From Mytilisepta virgata (Eukaryota > Mollusca > Bivalvia > Mytilida > Mytilidae), in assembly GCA_028015205.1 (NCBI GenBank), contig CM051514.1:32070150-32134149 (forward strand): a stretch of 64,000 nucleotides of DNA, given 5' to 3'. The stretch's first letter is position 1. Each line of letters starts with the position of its first letter. Position numbers and translations under genes: made by a program. Shown here one piece after another: positions 34,100-45,367 of the stretch. The notes beneath the pieces were generated by a model that was not told where the DNA came from, did not search any database, and saw only the letters and a program-made list of their open reading frames with translations.

Positions 34100-35125
34100 C
34101 GTAATGGTCGTTAAGAGGTTCTCTTTCAGAAATATGTCCGATGACCCGGACTCTTAACAAAGATGACTGCCACAGCTAAACTTAGTTTAACGTAGGGTCC
34201 TATGGGAAAATTCATTGAAAAATCTTGTTTGAAACCACATGACGAATTGGAACTAGACTTGGCAGCAATGGTCCTGAGATGGTCCTCATACAGAGTTGTG
34301 TCCGATGACCTGGACTGTCAACCAAGATGGCCGCCACAACCGAACTTAGTTTAACATAGGGCCCTTTAGGAAAATTCATTGAAAAATCTGTCTGAAACCA
34401 CTTGACCCATTGGAGCAGGACCTGGCAGCATTGGTCCTTAGGAGGTCCTTTTTTCAGAAATGTTTCTGATTTCGTGGACTGTGAACCAAGATGGCCGCCA
34501 GAGCAGAACTTAGTTTACAAGGACCCTATGGGAATTTCACTCAAAAATCTTCTCGTCTGAAACCACTAAGCCAATTAGAATTAGACTTGGTAGCAATCCT
34601 TAAATGGTCCTCTTTCAGAATTTTGTGCGATGACCCAGACTGTCAACCAAGATGGCCGGCACACCCGAACTTAGTTTAACATAGGGCCCGATGGAAAAAA
34701 TCATTGAAAAATCTTCTTGTCTGAAACCACTTGACATATTGGTGCCAGACTTGGCAGCATTGGTCCTTAGGAGGTCCTCTTTCAGAAATGTGTCCGATCA
34801 CCCAGATTGTCAACCAAGATGGCTGCCATACCGAACTTTGTTAAATATTGGACCCCATAGGAAAATTCATTTAAAAATCTTCTTGTCTGAAACCGCTTAG
34901 CCAGTTGGAACAAGACTTATCAGAAATGGTCCTTAGATGGTTCTCTTTTAGAAATGTATCATTTGACTTGGACTGTCAACCAAGACGACTGCCACAGCTG
35001 AAATTTTAGTTTAACATAGAATCCTATAGAAAAAACCAGCCAAATTGACTGCAACACTTAAATGTTTAGGTCTGCTCAATGTGAAAAGTTAAATCCAGGT
35101 GAGCGATACGAGCCTCTAGTTTTTT
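34100..35125 (-). mobile_element. GCTCACCTG-family element containing six tandem 165-bp units
   Basis: Units start at about 34,138, 34,309, 34,466, 34,627, 34,794 and 34,958 (spacing 157-171 bp). Each carries variants of GACTGTCAACCAAGATGGCC and GAACTTAGTTTAACATAGGG. The right end reads CCAGGTGAGCGATACGAGCC TCTAG, which inverted is the start of the hairpin-ended family. The short ORFs at 34,491-34,900 are just the repeat unit. Confidence 0.72.
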
Positions 35126-35129
35126 ATAT

Positions 35130-35590
35130 GCAAAAGAATAATTCTTATATCTATTGACTATATATAGACAGTGAAAGGAGGTCTAGAGTGTCTCGTTCAC
35201 TTTTAACGACATAATATGTTAGTTTAGGACAATTATTCATAAAACATCTTAACTTCAATAAAATGTTTCTTAGACTAAGATTTTCCTACGGATTTCGTTA
35301 GGCAACACCAATTTTATTTATATTTCTTTGGATTATCCCGATCCAAATTTTGACAGAAAATGTTTTGAATAAAAAATAACGTTGCCGAATATACAAAAAA
35401 ATTCCTAATTTCCGACCCGTAACTTTTTTTTATTTTCGAAGAATTTAACTGAAAATGTGCCGTTCGCTCCAAAAATGTAGTAAAATTTAGGATTTTGTCC
35501 CAAAATTTAGTAAAATTTAGGAATTGAAAAAAATATAAATCCCGCATAAAATTTTGGCACCTGCTCATTGAAAATGCTTTTCAGGGGAAA
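35130..35590. other. AT-rich DNA, nothing recognised
   Basis: An AAAATTTAGTAAAATTTAGG phrase repeats twice near 35,480-35,520; otherwise featureless. Confidence 0.35.
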
Positions 35591-35594
35591 AAAT

Positions 35595-36145
35595 TAAAAT
35601 TAAAAGTCGCTCGCTCACTTTTGTCTCGCCTGTGACGAATGTCGCTGAAGACGAGACATGGGGGTCATACTTTCCACCGTCTTCGTCGGTATCGGTGGTG
35701 ATGTCGTGTCAGGTTAAAGTTTTTCAATCTTTAATAATTTCAATTTTTTTTCCTTTTTGGCAGACAATTTGGACTTTTTTTACACTTTTCTGCCTGGTTA
35801 ACCTGATAATTTAAGTTTGTCAATCTAGAACATCTTCTTCAAACCTTCAAATAATTTAAAGAAACTCTGATAGAAGCTTCATGAGGCTCAAATGATTGTA
35901 CCTACATATACATATAGATGTTAAAAAAAAATGTTTTTCGTTTTGGCAGACAATTTGGACAGTTTTTTTTCTGTCTTGAATAACTTCATCAACCTTCATG
36001 TAATTTTATGAAACTCAAACAGAAGCTTCTAGAGGCTCACAGCTTTGTACGTAATATAAATTTTGAAAAAAAATCTGTTTTGGCAAACAATTTAGATATA
36101 GATTTTTTTCCACATTTCTGTTTTGTTAAACCTTTGAATAGTGTT
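35595..36145 (+). repeat. Repeat with three diverged tandem units of about 170-190 bp
   Basis: After a GC-richer head (CGCTGAAGACGAGACATGGG), the phrase TTTTGGCAGACAATTTGGAC and its variant recur near 35,756, 35,940 and 36,073. Units share AGAAGCTTC...GAGGCTCA. A bivalve interspersed repeat is likely. Confidence 0.5.
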
Positions 36146-36521
36146 TAGTTTGCGAATTGATATGTGGAAATCAGGCAAGACCCGCCAGTAAATCTCTAAC
36201 GTGTATTAAAACAATTCGCGGAAAAAATTGGCGCACGTCATAAAGAAGAACGAAACAATAGCGTAGCAAGACAGAATGCGCAGAAAGAATAGAGGGATTT
36301 GTCTTTAAAGCTAAAAAAACACTAATCATCTGAACTTCGATTTAATCCAATTACAAGTTATAGAAATATTAAAGTGAAACATATTTACAAGTAATCCGTT
36401 TTGGGTTTTCAGTGACTATAATCAGTAAAAATTCTTAGAAATATTATCCTTTAAATCTTGTACCGACATGTATCTAACCTTAAGTCAGTATGATGTAGAT
36501 TTTAAATTAATATTACATATA

Positions 36522-39337
36522 AGTAGTCTATGTGGACAGTTCCAGTCAAAATTTAAGGTCAGCAAGTTGGAGCCGGAAGTGACGTCATCGGAACGGGAAG
36601 TCAAGTGACCGGAACCTGAACTGGTTTACGCGCAAGTGTTTTGCCGCCATTTGTTACGGAAGTGACGTAAATCGGGTACCGGGACCCGGATTTGTCATCT
36701 GCACATGCGTAGTATGCGAAGTAGTGTGTTTTCCATCCATTTTCCAGTCACGTGTCAGGACCAGGATGTGTCAACCGGGAACGTTTGACCGGACGCGGAA
36801 GTAAATTGCACGCATGCGCAACCGGAAGTAGTAGAATTTTCAACCATTTCCCAATTAATTATTTATTAACCGGAAGTACCCAGAAGTGATTTCCGCGCAT
36901 GCGCAACCTGAATTAGTGCGTTTTCCCGCGATTTCCCTATTATTTGTTTAGTCACGTGCTTGAACCCGGATGTGTCGTCTGCGCATGCTTGATCGGAATT
37001 CGGATTGGATTATTTCCCATTTTTCCGCGCTTTTCGGTCATCTCTGGGTCTTTCATTGGTCTGTATAGTGTCAAGGTCTCGCATTGAGCCTCTGATACTC
37101 TCACTGTTATGTCGATGTCCGAGAGTATACGAAGTACAGTTGGATTATCTTCCCTCTTTTCCCGCGCTTTTCCCCACAGGTGATGTTTTCCGTTGTTCGT
37201 TCAAAGGTAGGATTGGATTATGTCCGCTTACCTCCAGCAGATGCTGTCACCATTAGGTGAATGGAGGGGTGTCCTAAGCAACCGACTTAGCAACGGCGGT
37301 CCGTTTCATTGCTCTATGGTGTACTTATTTTCTTTTCTCTTGCTCTTCGCTGCTCAATGCCGCTCGCCAGTAGGAGCAGCGGTAGCAGCAAAAACAGCGA
37401 CAAGTAGCACCACAAAACCGAAATGAGCACGGGAGTATAGTCATGAGTACCGATGAACAGCAAACAGCAAGAGAAAAACAGCGATGAACAGCAAACAGTA
37501 AGAGAAAAACAGCGATAACGAACAACAGCAAGCAGCAGCGAAAACAGCGACAATTAGTCCCAAAAAAACCGAAATAAGCACGTGAATATAGTAATGAGTA
37601 GCGATGAACAGCGACGAATAGCGAAGAGCGGCATGGAGCAGCGAAGAGCAAGAGAATAGAAACTAAGGGAAGTATAGAGCAATGAAATGGATAGCAAAGA
37701 GCAAGAGAATAGAAACTAAGTGCAGTATAGAACAATGAAATGGACAGCAAAGAGCAAGAGAAAAACAGCGATGAACAGCAAAGAGCAAGAGAAAAACAGC
37801 GATGACAAACAGCAACAAGCAGCAACGAAAACAGCGACAAGTAGCACAAAAAACCGAAATGAGCACGTGAGTATAGTCATGAGTAGTGATGAACAGCAAA
37901 GAGCAAGAGAAAAACAGCGATGAGGAAGAGAAGAACAGCGCTGACGAACAGCAATAAGCAGCATGAGCAGCAGCAGCAGCGAAAAAAAAACGACAAGTAG
38001 CACCAAAAAACTGAAATGAGCACGGTAGTATAGTCATGAGTGGCGATGAACAGCAAACAGCAAGAGAAAAACAGCGATGAACAGAAAAGAGCAAGAGAAA
38101 AACTGCGATGACGAACAACAAGCAGTACTAGCAGGTGCAACAGCAGCGAAAACAGCGACAAGTAGCACCAAAAAACCGACATGAGCACGGGAGTATAGTC
38201 AATAGTACCGATGAACAGCATACAGCAAGAGAAAAACAGCAATGAACAGCAAGAGAAAAACAGCGGTGACGAACAACAACAAGCAGCAGGAACAGGAGCA
38301 GCAGCAGCGAAAACAGCGACAATTAGTCCCAAAAATCCGCAAGAGAAAAACAGCGATGAACAGCAAAGAGCAAGAGAAAAACAGCGGTGACGAACAGCAA
38401 CAACCAGAAGAAGCAGCAGCAGCAGCAAAAACAGCGATTAATAGCACAAAAAAACCGAAATGAGCACGCGAGTATAGTCATGAGTACCGATGAACAGCAA
38501 ACAGCAAGAGAAAAACAGCGATGAACAGCAAACAGTAAGAGAAAAACAGCGGCGACGAACAACAACAGGCAGCAGGAGCAGGAGCAGCATCAGCAGCAGC
38601 GACAACAGCGACAATTAGTCCCAAAAAAGTGAAATGAGCACGTGAATATAGTTATGAGTAGCGATGAACAGCGACGAGCAGCGAAGAGCAAGAGAAGAGA
38701 AACTAAGTGCAGTATAGAGCAATGAAATGGACTGCCGTTGCTAAAGCGGTTGCTAAGGACACCTCTTCATTGACCAAATGGTGACAGACAGCATCAGCTG
38801 GAGGTAATGGGACATAATCCAATCCTACCTTTGGTCCTCCCTTGAACTAACGGAAAACATCACTCTTGGGAAGAAGCGCGGAAAAGTCGGAAGATAATCC
38901 AACAGTACCTCTGTACTTCGTATACCCTCGGACTTCGACATAACAATGAGAGTATCAGAAGCTCACTGCGAGACCTTGACACTATACGGACCGATGAAAG
39001 ACCCAGAGACGACCGAAAAGCGCGGGAAAAGGGGAGATAATTATTCAATCCGAAATCCGGTCAAGCATGCGCAGACGACACATCCGTGTCCCAGTACGTT
39101 ACTGACGTCACTTCCGTAAACAAATAATGGGTAGGTGGCCGGAAAACGCTCTACTTCTGTGTTGCGCATGCGCGCCAACCACTTATTGTACTTCCGGGTC
39201 CGGTCAAACATTCGTCACTTCCGTAGACAAATGGTGGGAGAACATGACTTGCGGTTCCGGTTACCTGACTTCCGGTTCCGGTGACGTCACCTCTGGCTCC
39301 ACCTCAAATGCGACTTGAACTGTCTCCATATACTTCT
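36522..39337. mobile_element. Fold-back repeat family, copy B (complete, 2.8 kb)
   Basis: The left arm (36,522-37,320) and right arm (about 38,715-39,337) are inverted copies. From tip to centre each has a terminal GGACAGTTC block, a CCGG-rich domain (TGACGTCA, CCGGAAGT, GCGCATGCGCAACCGGAAG-type motifs, TCACGTG), the block AGAGTATACGAAGTA with TTATTTCCC/ATCTTCCC-type spacers, and the GTTGCTAAAGCGGTTGCTAAGG block near the core. Between the arms (37,345-38,700) is a tandem array of degenerate units such as GAACAGCAAAGAGCAAGAG and ACAGCGATGACGAACAGCAA. No transposase is present. The opposite strand of the array is T/C-rich, so long overlapping ORFs exist but are fortuitous. Confidence 0.85.
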
Positions 39338-39550
39338 GATATATTAACGCACTTCCAATGTTTTTTTTTTTAAATTTCCGTTAAAACGCAATTAAGGAAC
39401 CATAATATAAGCTGCATTTAATTAAGAAGAACCTTATCTCCAAATTAAAATGTAATACAATCTACCTAGTATGCGTTTTAGGCATATCAAATTTGAGCAC
39501 AAGTGTTTTTCAATCTTTAATGCACTTATTTATGAATCATATGAAAATAA

Positions 39551-40660
39551 CAAGAGGCTCCCAGGAGCCTGAATCGCTCACCTGGTCCTTAAGCTTTAAG
39601 GGAGTCTTTCATGAGCTATTACCCCTATAATGGATCATCTGACAACTTCGACCCAATTCAGACTTTTGTAGAGCTCAATGAGCTGATTGTTTAAGCAAAC
39701 AACAGCTTTTCTCTATTGACAACAACTTAATAAGTACAAATTAAAAAAAAAAATCAAGAAAAAGGGCAATAACTCCTACATGGGTGGTTACATCTTCTTC
39801 AAAATTTCAAAGCAGGTAGATCTTGAGGTGTTGAACACTTTAGCTTCCCATCAGAATTTTGATATCTGCCACCATTTTTGAGTTATTTGCAAAAAACTGC
39901 AATTTACCCCTATGTTCTATTTTTAGCCATGGCAGCCATGTTTTTTTACAAATCAAAAATCCAAACGATAGTTTAGTAGCACTCATGCCAAGGAACAACT
40001 ACACTAAGTTTGGTTGCAATTAAACTTATGGTGTAAGAGGAGTTAACGATTTTATTACAATGAATAAAGACTGCAAAAATGGTCAATTTTGATGATCTAA
40101 GGGGAATAACTCCTAAAAGGAATGAACCTACAACTTCGATCCTGTTACAAATTTTGTAGATCTTTGTGTGCCTAACAATATGAAATTTAAATTTTTCAAA
40201 TTTCCTTTATAGTATCCAAGATATTGAGCTTAATAAGTGCAAAATTTGGAAAAAATGCAGAAAAAGGGCAATAACTCCTACATGGGTCGTTGGATCTTCT
40301 TCAAAATTTCAGGGCAGGTAGATCTTGAGGTGCTGAACACTTTTACCCTATGCCAGAATTTTGATATCTGTTATGGTTTTTGAGTTATTTGCAAAAAACT
40401 GCAATTTACCACTATGTTCTATTTTTAGCCATGGCGGCCATGTTTTTTTACGAATCAAAAATCCGAACGATATTTTTGTACACATAATGCCACTAACCAA
40501 ATGTACCAAGTTTGGTTGCAATTGGACTTATGGTGTCGGACAAGTTAACGTTTGAAAAATTGTTAACAGACGACGACAGGCGACGACGACGACGACGACG
40601 ACCGCGGACGCCAAGTGATGGTAAAAGCTCACATGGACCTTTGGTCCAGGTGAGCTAAAA
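39551..40660 (+). mobile_element. Hairpin-ended GCTCACCTG-family element, 1.1 kb
   Basis: It begins AAGAGGCTCCCAGGAGCCTG AATCGCTCACCTGG and ends GCTCACATGGACC...GGTCCAGGTGAGCTA, so both ends carry hairpins and are mutually inverted. Internally two long direct repeats (GGGCAATAACTCCTACATGG at 39,763 and 40,266) and a GAC microsatellite (40,567-40,602) occur. It is non-coding and widespread in bivalves as I recall it. Confidence 0.78.
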
Positions 40661-40709
40661 AAAAATCAAGCGTAGGAAACAATGGAATAACATAGGTAAA
40701 CAGTACCAA

Positions 40710-41460
40710 AACGCTTTCTTACCTTAATTCTAACGAAAATGTGGTCTTAAAATAATACGTTTCTTCAGATATTTATAAAAATCGATTTGATTTTTATCTC
40801 TTATACCTATCTTACTACACTGGAATCTCTTCATAAATTTTACGTTTGTATTTAAATGCTATCTTATACTTTTTGTTTACATATATTTTAATATATGTAT
40901 ATGAAAGAGGTAAAAGACAAAATGAATTTCTTGTTATAGAAATGTATGCAGACTCAATATCACGAATAAGGTAAGTTCAAAATTTGCACCATTATCCGTA
41001 TAATCTATAACCTACATAAAATAAATATTAATTTTGAAGTTTACTTATCATACTTAATAACATATCCTTATATACTATCATTATATGGTATATTATTTTA
41101 TAATAATCAATCTGTAACGATAGTCGAACATTTCCTACCTGAACGGGGGTTCATAATATGTTCTTTATTTCTACATCTAGGGATATGACCAATCAATTTC
41201 AGGGAAAATACTTGATAAGCACGCAATTAAGCAAGAAATAATCTGTAACTAATTTTGATTCACATCATGCTCTGTTAGAAACATCAGTGAGGTTAAATGC
41301 AAAAATGGGGAAAACAGAGATGATATAGCCGAAAATAAAATGTTTAACGCAAGACTGACTGCCAAATTGAAAGTGACCTAGAAGGGTATATGCGAAAGCA
41401 TTTGAGGATATATCTAAAGTATTTCATTTCTATTACGCGAAATTGTGAGTATGAAGTTCA
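40710..41460. repeat. Duplicate of the 29.5-30.45 kb segment
   Basis: Same order of matching phrases and the same pair of outward-pointing donors (minus AAG|GTAAGAAA near 40,726; plus AAG|GTAAGTTC at 40,972). Downstream on the plus strand is Ig gene 2, so the plus donor might be its non-coding first exon, but no connecting coding exon was found. Confidence 0.45.
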
Positions 41461-41743
41461 TTCATAGAATAAGATCAACATAGCTGCTGAGACATTAGTA
41501 TGACTTTGTTTTTTCCTTTGGATTAAGAATTTATTGAATTTTCCCAATGTTTTGCCGCTTCGGTATTCATTTGCAATATCTGACAATTTTTATGTTCGAA
41601 GCACTGAATATGAATAATTCAACAAAGTTCAAGATTCAAAAATATTGTCATAACACACTATTTTCCTTTGCTTATTCCCAACTACTAGCATATTGCCTTT
41701 GTTTGAACCCACAAAGGGTATATCATGAGCAGGAATTGCTTAC

Positions 41744-41816
41744 CATTCAGTGACTCCTTGGTGAAACGGTGGTTGCGGTTGTCTGTAGTCTTTAGTTTCT
41801 CTGTCGCGTTGCATAT
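41744..41816 (-). other. Candidate 73-bp exon of unknown gene
   Basis: On the minus strand an acceptor (TTTATTGTTTATCAG) precedes 41816 and a strong donor (GTAAGC) follows 41744. Two of the three frames are open; one reads QRDRETKDYRQPQPPF. No neighbouring exon with a fitting phase was identified, so it may be chance or an untranslated exon. Confidence 0.28.
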
Positions 41817-42213
41817 CTGATAAACAATAAAGAAGCTATACGAGATACAGGACCGTAAATATAGAATTGTGTGCGGGTTGTGTGTACTACCATGATGTTT
41901 TATTTTTTTTCATGTGCTCATTTATGGGAATCTTTTTACCTCTATGCGTGATTTTTTAATATGTATGCATTCACGTTTAACATCGTCGGTGGCCCGTCTT
42001 TTGTGTTCCTCACGTCACATATCCATCCCCGTTTACCTATTACAGGTTACCTGATGTTAATTGGAATAAAAAGGATAAAAAACAAATTTGGGTTTGATAT
42101 ATACAACAAATCATCCCGTTATCTCATGATTTATTAATAATTCTGACAGAAGATTTTAAAAACAAAATTGCATATGTTAATTGTATTGTCAGAATGTAAT
42201 CATATTTTAAGTA

Positions 42214-42635
42214 CAGTTGAACCTCTGTAAACCAAACAGATATGGGACCGTAGAAATTGGCCCATTTTCGGAGGTGCCGGTTTTGAGAGGTTCCGGACTT
42301 TGTCGAATCTAGAATAAAATCCGATAGGAAGTAAATACACAATGTAAATTTAAATATCGAAAGACATTTAAATTACGAATATATAACATATTCATTGTTT
42401 TTTCTCTAACTGCAACTAAAACTTAGTCTTTAGCTTTGTAGTTATTTTTTAGTTGAAATCTTTTATTAGATCGTAGTTTTCCCTGTTCAGCACATAAATG
42501 TGGAACTCGGAGGGGCCGGATTTTGAAGGTTATTTTTTACTTGAAAAAATAGGTATAAATTCCAGACCAAGAGAAAGTATTCGGTTTGTGGGGGATTCCG
42601 GTTTTCCGATGGGCCGGTTTAGGGGAGTTCCACTG
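42214..42635. mobile_element. 422-bp inverted-repeat element with TA target (pogo/Tc1-mariner-type MITE)
   Basis: The ends are CAGTTGAACCTCTGTAAACC and, inverted, CAGTGGAACTCCCCTAAACC, immediately flanked by TA (42,212-42,213 and 42,636-42,637). The CAGT(T/G)GAAC start is like that of pogo/Tigger-type elements. The interior has further GGCCGG/TTCCGG phrases shared between halves and no transposase. Confidence 0.8.
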
Positions 42636-42639
42636 TAGA

Positions 42640-44190
42640 TGTCTTCTGAGGTTTAACGGTTCTTAAAACTGTAGCTTTTGAATAGGACTGGTATGAAATT
42701 ATAACTAAAGTCTATGGAAATTAATTTCTTTTAGATTGAATTATACTGGGAAATGTATTAATGTAAAATCATTATCTTACACAAGTTAAAAAAATTAAAA
42801 TGATATATTATACGTTTTATAGTTAAACTCTAGCTATCTCACTGTATTTACTTAAATTGTAAAGCTCGTTTAAATCAATAAAGTATAGAAATCCTTTTAA
42901 ATTATACCAACATGACAAACGATATACATGACCGTACTATAACCCATAAAACTAAAAGATAACCATTTATCCTATGAACCGACGTGTACTCTATACAATC
43001 GAAATTTCGATGAATATGATAGGGGAAAAAGGATAATATAAGTCAAATAAATATACTTTGATTTAAATGAAAAAAAAAACCAATTATTCCACATTTTACT
43101 TTGGACCTTATGCGTGTTGATTTTTAAGACTATACTTCCCGGTTTTTAATGGCAGTTCACATTGTTAGTGTTTTAGTTTCTGTGATATCTTGTTCTATTT
43201 TTGTTTAGTTTATTATATGCTTTTTATTATTTTAGTTATACAAGTACGTGGATGGTTTTGTTGCTTGTTTGGGAAAACAGTTTTGTAATAGGTAAGTATA
43301 TCATGTGAATCTTGGAGATTCAATTTGTTTCTTTTCAGTTTTCTTGCCAGGGTCCAGTTGTTCAACCACAGGTTAAACATAGTATATTTGTACTTTTCTA
43401 TACAATCAGGGCTTATATTCAAAGCGCAACCTTTCAGATGAAATCGGTGTTACTTGATTCTGAAAAAGCGACGATCGATTGCCTGTATCAATTGTTCGTT
43501 GAGCTATATCAAATAATGAACTATAATATTGTTTTCGTATATCAAAACTAGATATATACCATGATATACAAGACATTTAATATCAAATTTTACTCAGCTT
43601 ATTATTAGCCTTTATTACATGAATAATGTAATAAATTTAAGTAATGTTGAAATTATAAATTGGCATTTTTTTAGGGTTAAGTACCCAACGATGGTCTTCT
43701 ATTGGTATCATCACTTATCACCAAATTCTTCAGAGTAGTAATATGTTGATTGCGAAAGTGACAGTATTCCTTATAATATTTGTAATTTGGGAAATGATTC
43801 AACTGTAATAAGCCAGTGAAGATTTTACAATTATATAAACTTGTAAAAAAAGATTACAATATTTTTGGAATTTGAAGCAATTTAATTTTATATAATATGT
43901 TTGTTTACCATAACTGTTTATGATGACGTTATGATATCTAGGTTTACATATCTGAATCGAGGTCTTTTTTGTAACCGAGGATAATCCCTCTCAAGGCTGT
44001 ACTGACTTTTTACAACATCATATGATTCTAAAGCCAAATTGTATACATTTACCTTAGCCACCATATATGTTACCACCAGGTTTAGCCAATTTAGTAATAT
44101 ATCAATATCGTGTTTTTGTTGATCGACAACAATCTGAAAAGAATATAACAGGCTGACTTAACAATCCTAATTTTACATATTACCTACGGG
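42640..44190. other. AT-rich DNA upstream of Ig gene 2, nothing certain
   Basis: I looked for a signal-peptide exon ending in phase 1 for the plus-strand Ig gene. The ATG at 43,255 followed by a donor at 43,294 fits the phase but encodes a poor signal peptide, so it is not called. Confidence 0.35.
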
Positions 44191-44199
44191 TCAATAATT

Positions 44200-44560
44200 A
44201 TCCCAGTGAATTTGATATTAAAGAGACTACAAACACACCAACTTCTGTTTCATATCTGGATTTGCACCACCACATAGATATTAATGGGCGATTGAAAACT
44301 TTATGACAAACGTGATGATTTTAATGTTTCTGATAGTGAACTTTCCCTTTCTTAGCTGTAGCATACCTATGGTGTGTACATATCACAGTTGATTTGTTAC
44401 TTCCGTAAATCTGATATAAACGAGCACTTTTCTCGACGAGACTGCTGTCACATAGCTTCTAAGATAGGGTTAAGTTCAGTCTTTGTTAATTTCATCACTC
44501 TAATAATTTGACGGTCGTCATAACAAATCGATTGGCCGACACGAAGTTACTATCTTGTTT
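44200..44560 (+). pseudogene. Penelope-type reverse transcriptase fragment
   Basis: The frame reads EFDIKETTNTPTSVSYLDLH, matching the PELEIKETTETTCTASFLDLHL region of the intact enzyme at 23.7-25.2 kb. After a frame break it gives remnants of the DKRDDF region. It ends near ACGGTCGTCATAACAAATCG, also found at about 16,422. Confidence 0.65.
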
Positions 44561-45367
44561 CACGTCTTTCTTGAATTGACAACTCAGCGGACTTGATGGT
44601 TGATTTTATTGTGACGGATGACATTATGTACATGTAGGTGAGTAAAAGATATATTTGACACAGAAATTTTAAAAATTGCTACCCTTTTACAAAAGTAATT
44701 AAGCATAATATTTATATTCTTTCTGCAAACTCTGCGATTAGAATTTAGCTTTCTGCGAAAATGAAGCATTTTAATTGGGCACGCAGAACACTGATTTTCA
44801 ATGTTAAATCTTGTCAACAATTGAAAAAAGTTTGTTTGTCATAATTTATTGTAAGTCTCTATAATGGAGCAGGACATGATTACTATTCCGGATCAACTGA
44901 TTTCACTCCAGATTTTTAGTGGGAGTTTACATTGTTAGTGCTTAAGATCTATTTATTTATTCTTAAGTCATACATTTATCCTTGCGGCGTTTGCTTTTTT
45001 TTTGTGTTCCATTCTCATGTTGTTGTTTTTTTTATTGGATTTAGATTTGATGGGCTTATTTCACTGTTTTGTTGCTTCGGTATTCTTTTGTCGATATTAG
45101 GGTATCAAGTATTAAATTAAAAATGATACAAATACATGGTCCTGGAAATACGGAAATGGCTGTAAAAATTATATACATTTTACTTGTTGAACATGGTTTT
45201 TCTATATAGATTGGATTTTCTTTCGGCTTTTATCATACCGCGATATATATCTTCTTAATTGTTTTTAACTTTCCGTTTCAAGAATTGGTGAATATTCACA
45301 TATTTCATTTTTTACCAGTCAGCTGGATTAATTTCTTATACATCTTTCATCATTATTATAATTACAG

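Noticed and set aside
43255..43294. Signal-peptide exon for Ig gene 2
   Set aside because: The phase and the donor fit, but the hydrophobic stretch is too short and there is no acceptor or in-frame support.
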